Below the pieces are notes generated by a model that was given only the letters and a program-made list of their open reading frames with translations, was not told the origin of the DNA and made no database searches. Shown here piece by piece: positions 8,629 to 16,294 of a stretch of DNA of 64,000 bases. The DNA comes from Accumulibacter sp036625275. Its GTDB lineage: Bacteria > Pseudomonadota > Gammaproteobacteria > Burkholderiales > Rhodocyclaceae. Location: positions 183,086 through 247,085 of the forward strand of contig NZ_JAZKUD010000002.1 of assembly GCF_036625275.1 (NCBI RefSeq). The letters are read 5' to 3'. Each line of letters begins with the position of its first letter. Position 1 is the first letter of the stretch. The position numbers and the translations under genes are program-made.

Positions 8629-9062
8629 GGGCTTTCTCCAGGAAATGACTGGGATGAACGAGTAACAGAGACGGTCGGCTGCAGATGGCCGGCGAGCAGC
8701 CGGCGATGTAGCAGACGGACCAGGAACAGTCCGGTGGTCAGACCAATGGCGGCACCGAGGGCGGCGGCGGCGTCGCCAGCGAAGGAAAACAGCGCCGTGC
8801 CGAGCAGCAGCGTCACGACCGGCAGCAGGTAGCCAATTGCCATGGCGAGGGAAAAGTTCGCCTGATCCAGTTCGAGCAGCACGGGGTCGCCGACCGCCAT
8901 GTCCGCCAACGCCGCGACGCGGAGCGACTGTTCGCTGCCGCGGCCGCAGACGGCGCGTGCCCGGCAAGCATGGCAGCCCGATTCGGTGGCGATGCGTACC
9001 TCGGCCACGTCGCCATGCACGCCGACCACCCGGCCGCGAGCTTGCAGAGGACCCGCCGTCAT
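8625..9062 (-). CDS. rseC: RseC/RnfE-type membrane protein (SoxR-reducing system RseC family)
   Basis: 145 residues. An N-terminal OB-like part with a CX2CX5C cluster (residues 30-39, SGCHACRARAVCG) is followed by two transmembrane helices near residues 72-95 and 100-115. RseC proteins work with Rnf-type complexes in keeping SoxR reduced; here it overlaps nifX and the DUF269 gene by four bases on each side, so it is a true member of the nifENX operon. It may help an Rnf complex or a nif Fe-S protein; that is inference. Presence inside nifENX is unusual. Confidence 0.85.
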   Translation of the reverse strand: MTAGPLQARGRVVGVHGDVAEVRIATESGCHACRARAVCGRGSEQSLRVAALADMAVGDPVLLELDQANFSLAMAIGYLLPVVTLLLGTALFSFAGDAAAALGAAIGLTTGLFLVRLLHRRLLAGHLQPTVSVTRSSQSFPGESP

Positions 9063-9586
9063 TCGTCCCAGCCTTCGTCAAGCATGCGATCGAAGCGGGC
9101 GCTGTCGCCCTCCTGCCGGCGAATCGCCTGGTCAACCCAGGCGGTGCCGCCAGCGCAGATCGCGCGGCTGATCTGCTGCAAGAGCACGTCGATCGCTGCC
9201 TCATCGTCGAGCCGGATCGGCTGCACGCCGACGGCCAGCAACTGCTTCACCGCCGAGGCGCCGGCCGCCAGGCAATAGACGGCGGCGCAACTCGCCAGCG
9301 CCGAAACCCGCGCCGGCAGTCGGCCTTCGTTGGCTTCCATGGCGGCCGGCGGAAACTCGACGATTTCGACCAGTTGCGCGCGCTCGCCGTCCAGGGCGTA
9401 GACCGCAAAACCTTCGGCGGCGCCGAAATGCTGATTCACCGTGCTGCGGTCGTTGCTGGCGAAAGCCACCCTGAGCATGCCCGGCGCCTCGTTAGTGGTG
9501 GGCCAGGCCAGCGCCAGACGGCGCCCGCGTCGGCGCACCGACGTCGTTGCCGACCCGGTAGATCGATCGGTGGACAGGGATGTCAT
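9059..9586 (-). CDS. nifX: FeMo-cofactor carrier NifX
   Basis: 175 residues (Azotobacter NifX 159). The core from LRVAFASNDRSTVNQHFG is the dinitrogenase iron-molybdenum cofactor-binding fold; the QHFG motif with its His is conserved. NifX holds NifB-co and VK-cluster between NifB, NifEN and apo-nitrogenase. The ATG at 9586 has GGGAG seven bases upstream but overlaps nifN by 95 bases; GTG 9538 or ATG 9478 are alternatives, so the first 37 residues are uncertain. It overlaps rseC by four bases. Confidence 0.9.
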   Translation of the reverse strand: MTSLSTDRSTGSATTSVRRRGRRLALAWPTTNEAPGMLRVAFASNDRSTVNQHFGAAEGFAVYALDGERAQLVEIVEFPPAAMEANEGRLPARVSALASCAAVYCLAAGASAVKQLLAVGVQPIRLDDEAAIDVLLQQISRAICAGGTAWVDQAIRRQEGDSARFDRMLDEGWDE

Positions 9587-10898
9587 GATGGCTCCCGAGG
9601 AAGAGATTGGCGATATCGAACAAAGCCTGACGCGCGCCGCGATAGCCGACCCAGGTCCGCGCGTAGCCGCCGACCCAGTCGTACTGGGGAAAACCGGCAC
9701 GCAGCAGCGGTACTTTCAGGCGTTGCGCGCTGGGCGCGGCGTGCGAGTTGGCGACGATCAGCTGGGCGCGCTGCGCCAGTGCCGCACGTTCCAGATCCTC
9801 GAGATCGCCGATGCGCACACTGGTGGCCGGCAGATCGGCGAGCACCTCGGCACGCGTCGACGCCACTGCGGCGACGACTTCGCCGCCGACACCGGTGAGG
9901 AACTGCCCCAGCGCCACCAACAGGTCGGGATCAGCGGCAATGCCGATGCGCAGGAAACCGGTCATGAAATGGGTGTCGACCATCGCGTCCTGCAGTTGCG
10001 CCCGCTGGCGTTCGATGGCGGGGGGTACCGGCTGCCCCGAGATTTCGGCCAGCGTGAGGATGAAGGCATCACAGGCATCGAGGCCGAGCAGATGACCGAA
10101 ACGAAAATCCGGCACGCCACTGCGCGCCCGCAGCAGATCGGCCGCCTTGTACAGCGAACGGCCAATGACGATCGTGGCGGTCGCCTCGCCGAGCGTGGCG
10201 ATGGCGGTTTTCGGTGTCCCGCCCAGGGTCAGCGGCGTGCTCTCCTGGTCGATCAGATGCCCGTCGAGCGAGTCGCCGAGGTCGGGCAGCACCACCGGCT
10301 GCAGACCGAAGGCCTCGATCCATTCCTTGATCGCTTCAATGTCTCCCGGCGTCAGCATCGACGACGCGAGGACATTGACCTGCCGGGGGCAGCCCGCAAC
10401 CGGCACCGGCCCGAGGTCGGCGGGGAGCAGCGTGTCGATGATCGCTTCGACGGCGAGAGCAAAGCCGGACTCGAGGCAACCGCTGTAGTCCGGTGTGCTT
10501 ACCGGTACCACAGCGGTGCTCGCAAACTCCGGATGTCGGCTGCGGAACTCGCGCACCAGGCGCGGCATGTCGCAGCCCTGGGTCTCGGAGAGCCCGGTAG
10601 TCGGCAGGCCGATAATCTCCGGCCGACTCTTCTCGCAGAGCACGCGCAAGCCCTCGATGACGTTCTCGTCGGCACTCATGATGCTCGACACCTGATCCAT
10701 GGCCGTCGTCTGTAGCGGGATCGGCTCGCGGAAATGGCGTACCAGGAACACCTTGCCGAAAGCCGTACAGCCCTGCGACCCGTGCAGCATCGGAATCGCC
10801 CGCCGCAGGCCGAGGAAAGCCAGGGCGGCGCCGATCGGCTGACTGGCCTTGAGCGGATTCACCGCCAGCGGCTTGGCGCGCTTGAGGATTTCAGGCAA
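9492..10898 (-). CDS. nifN: FeMo-cofactor scaffold subunit NifN
   Basis: 468 residues of the nitrogenase component 1 superfamily. HGSQGCTAFGKVFLVRHFREPIPLQTTAMDQ carries the conserved cluster cysteine region, and ADEN, TTGLSETQGCD and TPDYSGCLESGF are NifN-type. NifN pairs with NifE as the scaffold on which NifB-co becomes FeMo-co. It overlaps nifE by eight bases. NifK is excluded by the N-terminus and by the partner nifE. Confidence 0.95.
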   Translation of the reverse strand: MPEILKRAKPLAVNPLKASQPIGAALAFLGLRRAIPMLHGSQGCTAFGKVFLVRHFREPIPLQTTAMDQVSSIMSADENVIEGLRVLCEKSRPEIIGLPTTGLSETQGCDMPRLVREFRSRHPEFASTAVVPVSTPDYSGCLESGFALAVEAIIDTLLPADLGPVPVAGCPRQVNVLASSMLTPGDIEAIKEWIEAFGLQPVVLPDLGDSLDGHLIDQESTPLTLGGTPKTAIATLGEATATIVIGRSLYKAADLLRARSGVPDFRFGHLLGLDACDAFILTLAEISGQPVPPAIERQRAQLQDAMVDTHFMTGFLRIGIAADPDLLVALGQFLTGVGGEVVAAVASTRAEVLADLPATSVRIGDLEDLERAALAQRAQLIVANSHAAPSAQRLKVPLLRAGFPQYDWVGGYARTWVGYRGARQALFDIANLFLGSHHDIPVHRSIYRVGNDVGAPTRAPSGAGLAHH

Positions 10899-12315
10899 GG
10901 GTTTCTCCCGCAGGTGCTGGCGCCTTGCCCGCGGCCGGCACGACCTGCCATGGCGCCGGCGCCCGCACCTTCTTCCACACCGGCGATTCCAGCGTCAGCG
11001 CGAGTTGGCGAACCAACTCCAGCATGCCGCCATAGCCGGCGTAGCCGAATTCCCTTTCCTGGTTGATGTCGAGAAAGGGGATGCGGGCCTTCAAAGCCGT
11101 GTACAAGTTGCGCCCGCCAGCGATCAGAATGTCCGCCTGGTAGTCCTGGTAGGCCTGTAGCAGCGCTTTCGGGCTGCCGTCGGTGATCATCTTCGTCGCC
11201 TCGCCCATGATCTCGCGGATGCGCGCCTTGTCCTCCTCGGTCGACTTGTTGGTACCGGTGGCCACCACCGTCATACCCAGATCCTGCAACGCCGAGACCA
11301 CCGACCAGCTCTTGACGCCACCGGTGTAGAGCAGCACCCGCTTGCCGGCCAGCCGCGCTCGCCAGGGTTCGAGGGCCGCGCGAACGGCGCCCTCCTCGCG
11401 GGCGATCATCGCTTCGGTGCGCGCCGCGAGGTCGGCGTCGCCAAGCAAGCGGGCGAAGTCACGGAAGGCCTGCGAGGTGTCGGTGATGCCGTAGAAGCTG
11501 CCTTCGAAAAAGGGCACGCCAAAGTCGCTTTCAAGTTTGCGCGCGACATTGAGCAGCGCCTTGGCGCAGACCACCATCGACGCTTGCGCGCGATGCATGA
11601 TCTGCACCTCGTGGAAGCGTGCGTCGCCCGAGAGCGTGCACAGAATGCGCAGGCCCAGCTCGTCGAAGAGCGGCGCGAGGTACCAGAACTCGCCGGCAAT
11701 GTTGTATTCGCCGATGAGGTTCACGTCGTGGACCCGGATGCCCGGCCGTTGCGCGGATGCGGCGACCGGTGCCGGTTCGCGGGTGCCGATCACGTACTTG
11801 AACATGGCTTCGCCGGCGATGCGGTTGCCGAGGTTCTTGGTGCCGTAGAAGCCGGCGCAGTCGACCGGCACCACCGGCACCCCCCAGCGCGCGCTGGCCG
11901 CTCTGGCCACCGCCTCGAGATCGTCGCCGATCAGCGCCGGAACACAGGTCGAGTAGAGGAAGACGGCCTTCGGCGCGTAGTCGTCGATCGCCTGCTTGAT
12001 GGCGAGAAACAGCCGTTTCTCGCCACGCCCCATGATCACGTCCTGCTCGGTGAGGTCGGTGGTCATGCCGATGCGATAGAGCGTCGGTCCCGACGAACGC
12101 GCGCCGCGGTTGTCCCAGGAGGCACCGGCACAGGCGATCGGCCCGTGCACGATGTGAGCGACGTCAGCAATCGGCAGCAGCGCGATCTGCGCACCGTCGA
12201 ACGAGCAGCCGCCCGCCGTCGCACCCGGTTTGGTGCGCGCGCAACCGGATTTCTCGTTCCTGTTGTGAGCACAGGCAGGCTCGTTCAGCAGTTGGGCAAT
12301 TTCGGCTGTCTTCAT
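10891..12315 (-). CDS. nifE: FeMo-cofactor scaffold subunit NifE
   Basis: 474 residues. The N-terminal cysteine cluster (CAHNR...GC...GGCSFDG), HGPIACAGASWDNRG, TTDLTEQDVIMGRGEKRL and the CAGFYGTKNLGNRIAGEA segment are all NifE hallmarks. It forms the NifE2N2 scaffold. The ATG at 12315 is favoured because the longer frame overlaps the perfect sigma-54 promoter at 12345-12359. It leads the seven-gene operon nifENX-rseC-DUF269-DUF683-fdxB. Confidence 0.97.
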   Translation of the reverse strand: MKTAEIAQLLNEPACAHNRNEKSGCARTKPGATAGGCSFDGAQIALLPIADVAHIVHGPIACAGASWDNRGARSSGPTLYRIGMTTDLTEQDVIMGRGEKRLFLAIKQAIDDYAPKAVFLYSTCVPALIGDDLEAVARAASARWGVPVVPVDCAGFYGTKNLGNRIAGEAMFKYVIGTREPAPVAASAQRPGIRVHDVNLIGEYNIAGEFWYLAPLFDELGLRILCTLSGDARFHEVQIMHRAQASMVVCAKALLNVARKLESDFGVPFFEGSFYGITDTSQAFRDFARLLGDADLAARTEAMIAREEGAVRAALEPWRARLAGKRVLLYTGGVKSWSVVSALQDLGMTVVATGTNKSTEEDKARIREIMGEATKMITDGSPKALLQAYQDYQADILIAGGRNLYTALKARIPFLDINQEREFGYAGYGGMLELVRQLALTLESPVWKKVRAPAPWQVVPAAGKAPAPAGETLA

Positions 12316-12344
12316 GGCGTCAGTCCTCGGTTCCCTGGCATGCC

Positions 12345-12359
12345 GCAATTGCCGTGCCA
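12345..12359 (-). promoter_or_regulatory. Sigma-54 promoter for the nifE operon
   Basis: Minus-strand TGGCACG-GCAA-TTGC is a perfect -24/-12 match. It is 30 bp upstream of the nifE ATG and 45 bp from the NifA site at 12404-12419. Confidence 0.9.
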
Positions 12360-12403
12360 ACGCTAAGCGCCTGATTCCGCATCCTTGTGCCTGGGCCGGG
12401 TTT

Positions 12404-12419
12404 TGTCGGGTTCACGACA
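12404..12419. promoter_or_regulatory. NifA UAS shared by divergent nifE and nifQ
   Basis: TGTCGGGTTCACGACA fits TGT-N10-ACA with TGTCG/CGACA arms. It lies between two outward-facing -24/-12 elements (12345-12359 minus, 12470-12484 plus), 44 and 50 bp away, so one site could serve both. Confidence 0.85.
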
Positions 12420-12469
12420 TTGTCGCGTCGAACGAAGCACAGGAGCACCACCCGCCGATCAAGGCAGCC

Positions 12470-12484
12470 TGGCGTGGATTCTGC
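12470..12484 (+). promoter_or_regulatory. Sigma-54 promoter for nifQ
   Basis: TGGCGTG-GATT-CTGC has the invariant GG and GC dinucleotides at the right spacing with one mismatch in the -12 box (CTGC for TTGC). It is 34 bp upstream of the nifQ ATG. Confidence 0.72.
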
Positions 12485-12518
12485 TTGAAGTCCCTCGTCT
12501 GCCACCTGGGAGCCCTGT

Positions 12519-13070
12519 ATGCTCAACCCGACCGACAAGCTGCCGAGCATGCGACTCGGCGAAGACCTGTGTGCCCTCGCCTTGCGTGGCGTCATTGGCC
12601 AGGCGCTGAAGGCGGGCCGCCAGCCGTTGATCCGGGGCCTCCCGGAACAACGTCTGCAAGCGGTCCTTGCGACCCTTGCGATCCCTTTCCCCGGCGCAGG
12701 GTTCGCGGCAGACACTGGGGCGTGGACTCCCGACGATGACGGCGACGAGTTTGCCGATCTCCTCGATCTATTGCTCGAAAACCTGGCGCTGCCTGACGAG
12801 TCGGGCATCTGCCTGTGTCATGCCATCGCGACGGCGGCAATGGGCGCAGACCATCTCTGGCAGGACATGGGGCTGCCTAGCCGCACGGTACTATCGGACT
12901 TGCTGCGCGAGCACTTCCCCGTCCTGGCGGCGAAGAACGTCGGCGACATGAAATGGAAGAAGTTCTTCTACCGCCAGCTCTGCGAGCGCGCCGGCGTGCC
13001 GATCTGCAAGGCGCCACACTGCGCCGAGTGCTGCGACCGGGCGCTCTGCTTCGGGCCAGAGGAGGGCTGA
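12519..13070 (+). CDS. nifQ: Molybdenum donor protein NifQ
   Basis: 183 residues. The C-terminal cysteine motif CKAPHCAECCDRALC (CX4CX2CX5C) is the NifQ signature, and MKWKKFFYRQLCE just before it is also conserved. NifQ carries a Mo-Fe-S cluster and donates molybdenum to NifEN. It has a GGGAG ribosome site before ATG 12519 and is divergent from nifE. The modABC molybdate transporter lies just downstream, fitting a molybdenum supply block. Confidence 0.93.
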   Translation: MLNPTDKLPSMRLGEDLCALALRGVIGQALKAGRQPLIRGLPEQRLQAVLATLAIPFPGAGFAADTGAWTPDDDGDEFADLLDLLLENLALPDESGICLCHAIATAAMGADHLWQDMGLPSRTVLSDLLREHFPVLAAKNVGDMKWKKFFYRQLCERAGVPICKAPHCAECCDRALCFGPEEG

Positions 13071-13387
13071 GGGTAAAGCTGGCCTTCTTCTTGCTACCGC
13101 GATATAGCAGGATGTAATCACGCTTGGCGAGTGTCGCAAAGCAGTCAAAGACCAGCCCCCGAGGAGACTCTCATGGCCAGCCCGCTACCGACAGCTTCCT
13201 TTGCCGCCGGCCTGGCACGCGGACGGCGATGGGACGACCGAATTGCCCGAGCGCATCGATCGCAGCCACGCCATCAGCGCTTCTGCCAGCGCCATGGACA
13301 TCAGCCACCAAGCAGCAGGGCAGACGGCGGAGTCAATGGACCTCCTATCGGAACAGCCCTTGGTGAAGCGGCAGGCCGGTGGCCGTG
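13071..13387. other. Gap between nifQ and the mop remnant
   Basis: 317 bases with no convincing gene. Several short frames cross it but none has a recognisable fold or a good start. Given the mop remnant just downstream, part of this stretch may be the decayed 5' half of that gene. Confidence 0.4.
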
Positions 13388-13522
13388 ATGGCGGCAGTAG
13401 CAAGCTCACCGCCAGTGGCCATGCTCACCAATGACCGCGTCGCCGAACCTGGCCTACCGGAGGAGGTGCGCGCTGGTGCCCTGATCAAGGCTTCGCACAT
13501 CATCCTGACCGTTCCGGCCTGA
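13388..13522 (+). pseudogene. Remnant of a molybdopterin/molybdate-binding (Mop, TOBE) protein
   Basis: The 44 codons here end in VAMLTNDRVAEPGL and ALIKASHIILTVPA, which correspond to the second half of a Mop/TOBE domain (compare the usual VITNESV...ALIKASSVILAV). The first half of the domain is not readable in frame, so the gene seems broken or frameshifted. It sits 16 bp before modA, a usual place for a small Mop protein that stores molybdate. A short but expressed fragment cannot be excluded. Confidence 0.55.
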
Positions 13523-13538
13523 ATGCAAGGACCGCCCC

Positions 13539-14282
13539 ATGCTCCGTCAAATTTTTTTCGCCGTGGCCCTGTTGACTGCGACATCGGCTCATGCGGACGA
13601 GATCAGCGTCGCCGTCGCGGCCAACTTCGCCTCGCCGATGCAGAAGATCGCTGCCGAGTTTGAAAAGGACAGCGGTCACACCGTCGTTGCGTCGTTCGCT
13701 TCGACCGGCAAGTTCTACGCCCAGATCAAGGCCGGCGCACCTTTTGAAGTGCTGTTCGCCGCTGACGACGACACCCCGGCACGTCTGGAGAAGGAAGGTG
13801 ACGGCGTGGCCGGCAGCCGGTTCACCTACGCGATCGGCAGACTCGTGCTCTGGAGTCGGACAAAGGGCTTCGTTGATGACCAGGGCGAAGTGTTGCGCAA
13901 GTCCGACTTCCAGCACCTCGCACTGCCCAACCCCAAGCTCGCACCCTACGGCGCAGCCGGCGTCCAGACGCTGCAGGCGCTTGGCCTGCTCGACAGACTA
14001 CAGTCGAAATTCGTCACTGCCGAGAACGTTGGCCAAACCTACCAGTTCGTCGCCTCCGGCAACGCCGAACTCGGTTTCGTCGCGCTCTCACAGGTGTACA
14101 AGGAGGGTCGTATCGCCGAAGGGTCGGGCTGGATCGTGCCGCCGAAACTCCACGACCCGATCCGCCAGGATGCGCTGCTGCTCACCAGGGGCCAAGGCCG
14201 GTCGGGTCCCGCCGCGCTGCTGAAGTATCTGCGTGGCGACAAGGCAAGGTCGATCATCAGGTCCTTCGGTTACGAATGGTGA
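13539..14282 (+). CDS. modA: Molybdate ABC transporter, periplasmic binding protein
   Basis: 247 residues with a signal peptide (MLRQIFFAVALLTATSAHA, cut before DEISV). The mature protein has the ModA segments VAVAANFASPMQKIA, SFASTGKFYAQIKAGAPFEV and GNAELGFVALSQV, which contain the molybdate-binding Ser residues. It catches molybdate in the periplasm for ModBC. First gene of modABC and directly downstream of nifQ and a Mop remnant. No sigma-54 promoter is visible, so it may not be under NifA. Confidence 0.95.
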   Translation: MLRQIFFAVALLTATSAHADEISVAVAANFASPMQKIAAEFEKDSGHTVVASFASTGKFYAQIKAGAPFEVLFAADDDTPARLEKEGDGVAGSRFTYAIGRLVLWSRTKGFVDDQGEVLRKSDFQHLALPNPKLAPYGAAGVQTLQALGLLDRLQSKFVTAENVGQTYQFVASGNAELGFVALSQVYKEGRIAEGSGWIVPPKLHDPIRQDALLLTRGQGRSGPAALLKYLRGDKARSIIRSFGYEW

Positions 14283-14373
14283 GGATCACCGGTGTCATGG
14301 CCGGAACCAGGCTCCCGCTGACCGCCGCACCGCTTTCCCCAGCGCGCTGCGGCGTCGCGGTGGTTCGGCCGCC

Positions 14374-15045
14374 ATGCTGAACCCGGCCGACCTCGCTGCA
14401 GTCTGGCTCACGCTCAAGCTGGCCGGGACGACCACCGCCGTGCTGCTCTTGCTCGGCACGCCGATGGCCTGGTGGCTGGCACACACCCGGCACTGGGCGA
14501 AAGGAGTGATCGGCGCCTTGGTAACTCTGCCGCTGGTGCTGCCGCCAACGGTTCTCGGCTTCTACCTGCTGGTGCTGATGGGACCGGACGGAATGCTCGG
14601 CCGCTTGCTGGCGGCGGGCGGACTGCCAGCGCTGCCCTTCACCTTCAGTGGCCTTGTCGTCGCCTCGGTGATTTACTCGATGCCTTTCGTCGTGCAACCC
14701 CTGCAACAGGCCTTCGAAGCCATCGGCGAGCAGCCGCTGGAAGCGGCAGCGACGCTGCGTGCCGATCCCTGGGATACCTTCTTCACGGTGGTGGTGCCGC
14801 TCGCCCGACCAGGTTTCTTGACCGCGGGAATCCTCGGCTTCGCGCATACGGTGGGCGAGTTCGGAGTGGTCCTGATGATCGGCGGCAACATTCCGGGCAA
14901 GACCCAGGTGTTGTCGATGGCCATCTACAACCATGTCGAAACCCTCGAGTACGAGGCCGCGCATCGGCTCGCCGCCGGCATGCTGGCTTTCTCCTTCGCC
15001 GTCCTGCTGCTGCTCAACGCGCTCAAACCGGAGCGGGGCCGGTGA
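14374..15045 (+). CDS. modB: Molybdate ABC transporter, permease
   Basis: 223 residues (E. coli 229), about five transmembrane helices. The permease EAA loop reads EAAATLRADPWDTFFTVVVPLARPG, and the LPLVLPPTVLGFYLLV and GEFGVVLMIGGNIPGKTQ segments are ModB-typical. The ATG at 14374 gives the normal N-terminus; an earlier start at 14233 would overlap modA and add a hydrophilic stretch. The stop overlaps the modC GTG by three bases. Confidence 0.95.
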   Translation: MLNPADLAAVWLTLKLAGTTTAVLLLLGTPMAWWLAHTRHWAKGVIGALVTLPLVLPPTVLGFYLLVLMGPDGMLGRLLAAGGLPALPFTFSGLVVASVIYSMPFVVQPLQQAFEAIGEQPLEAAATLRADPWDTFFTVVVPLARPGFLTAGILGFAHTVGEFGVVLMIGGNIPGKTQVLSMAIYNHVETLEYEAAHRLAAGMLAFSFAVLLLLNALKPERGR

Positions 15046-16112
15046 GCATCCGGGCCCGCTTCCGCCTGCCCTACCCGGCTTTCACGCTGGATGTCGATCT
15101 CGATCTGCCGGGACAAGGCATCACCGCCCTCTTCGGACGCTCCGGATCGGGCAAGACGACGCTGCTGCGCTGCATCGCCGGACTCGAAAAAACCGCCGAC
15201 GGCTTCCTTGCAGTCAATGGCGAAACCTGGCAGGACGGTGCACGCCGACTACCCGTGCATCGCCGCCCGCTCGGCTACGTCTTCCAGGAGGCGCGACTTT
15301 TCCCGCATCTCGATGTTGCCGCCAATCTCGATTTCGGGCGCCGCCGCATCGCCGCGCATCAGCGCCGCGTTTCACTCGCCCAGGCTGTCGAGCTGCTTGG
15401 CATCGGCCATCTGCTCGCAAGGCGGAGCGATCACCTGTCGGGTGGCGAGCGTCAGCGCGTGGCGATTGCACGCGCGCTCGCCACCAGCCCACGCCTGCTG
15501 CTGATGGACGAACCCCTGGCGGCGCTCGACCACGCGCGCAAGCAGGAGATTCTGCCGTACCTGGAGCAACTGCGCGACGAAATGGAGATCCCCATCCTCT
15601 ACGTCAGTCACGCCCCCGACGAGGTGGCGCGACTCGCCGACCATATCGTGGTCATCGACGACGGCCGAGCCGTCACGCAGGGCCCATTGGCCGAGGTCCT
15701 GGCGCGCGTCGACCCGCCGCTGCGCCTCGGCGACGACGCCGGTGTGGTTTTCTCCGGCACAGTGGTCGAACGAACGGCCGAGTGGCATCTCGCCCGGATT
15801 GCCTTCGCTGGCGGCGAAGTCTGGGTGCGCGACGGCGGGACTGCCGTCGGGCGCCGCGTGCGCCTGCGCATCCTGGCCCGCGACGTGAGCATTGCGCGCA
15901 GCCGTCATGACGACGTGAGCATGATGAATCTGCTGCCAGCAACGGTGCTCAGCCATGTGGCCGAAGACCATCCGGCGCTCGCGCTGGTGCAGTTGCGCGT
16001 CGGCGACACGCCCATGCTGGCACGCCTGACCCGGCATTCGGCATGCCGCCTCGAACTCGCACCGGGCCAGCAGGTCTGGGCTCAGATCAAGGCAGTGGCG
16101 CTGGTCGGCTGA
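15042..16112 (+). CDS. modC: Molybdate ABC transporter, ATPase
   Basis: 356 residues with GTG start at 15042 coupled to modB (GTGA). Walker A is GRSGSGKTT, the ABC signature LSGGERQRVAIARAL, Walker B LLLMDEPLAALD, and the switch His is in YVSHAPDE. A C-terminal TOBE/Mop domain (about residues 290-353) follows, as is standard for ModC and used for molybdate feedback. It energises ModB. Confidence 0.96.
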   Translation: MSIRARFRLPYPAFTLDVDLDLPGQGITALFGRSGSGKTTLLRCIAGLEKTADGFLAVNGETWQDGARRLPVHRRPLGYVFQEARLFPHLDVAANLDFGRRRIAAHQRRVSLAQAVELLGIGHLLARRSDHLSGGERQRVAIARALATSPRLLLMDEPLAALDHARKQEILPYLEQLRDEMEIPILYVSHAPDEVARLADHIVVIDDGRAVTQGPLAEVLARVDPPLRLGDDAGVVFSGTVVERTAEWHLARIAFAGGEVWVRDGGTAVGRRVRLRILARDVSIARSRHDDVSMMNLLPATVLSHVAEDHPALALVQLRVGDTPMLARLTRHSACRLELAPGQQVWAQIKAVALVG

Positions 16113-16199
16113 GCCCGCAACAGTGGTCACGCGGATGCCGCACTGCTCCGGGTTGGCGCAATGCCAGGCCAGACGTTGCCTGGCGGAAGCACACAATCA

Positions 16200-16215
16200 C
16201 GTCGCAAACCCGACA
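16200..16215. promoter_or_regulatory. NifA UAS upstream of nifV (one mismatch)
   Basis: CGTCGCAAACCCGACA differs from TGT-N10-ACA only in its first base and shares the CGCAAAC core with the sites at 7551 and 42356. It lies 49 bp upstream of the -24/-12 element at 16265-16279. Confidence 0.7.
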
Positions 16216-16242
16216 ATTCCCCGATTCGCCGCTGCAAGGCAC

Positions 16243-16258
16243 TGATTTTCAATGACTT
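16243..16258. repeat. 16-mer shared by the nifV and nifB promoters
   Basis: TGATTTTCAATGACTT occurs here and again at 45734-45749. In both places it lies between the NifA site and the sigma-54 promoter on the coding strand. The AT-rich character and position suggest a bending-protein (IHF-like) site; here the overlapping CAATGACTTCATT is one base off the reverse IHF consensus. Confidence 0.6.
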
Positions 16259-16264
16259 CATTTC

Positions 16265-16279
16265 TGGCACCGGAATTGC
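16265..16279 (+). promoter_or_regulatory. Sigma-54 promoter for nifV
   Basis: TGGCACC-GGAA-TTGC matches the -24/-12 consensus with one change. The -12 GC is only 16 bases from the nifV ATG, which would place the transcript start almost on the start codon. Confidence 0.82.
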
Positions 16280-16294
16280 AGGTTGCTCAGTGCC

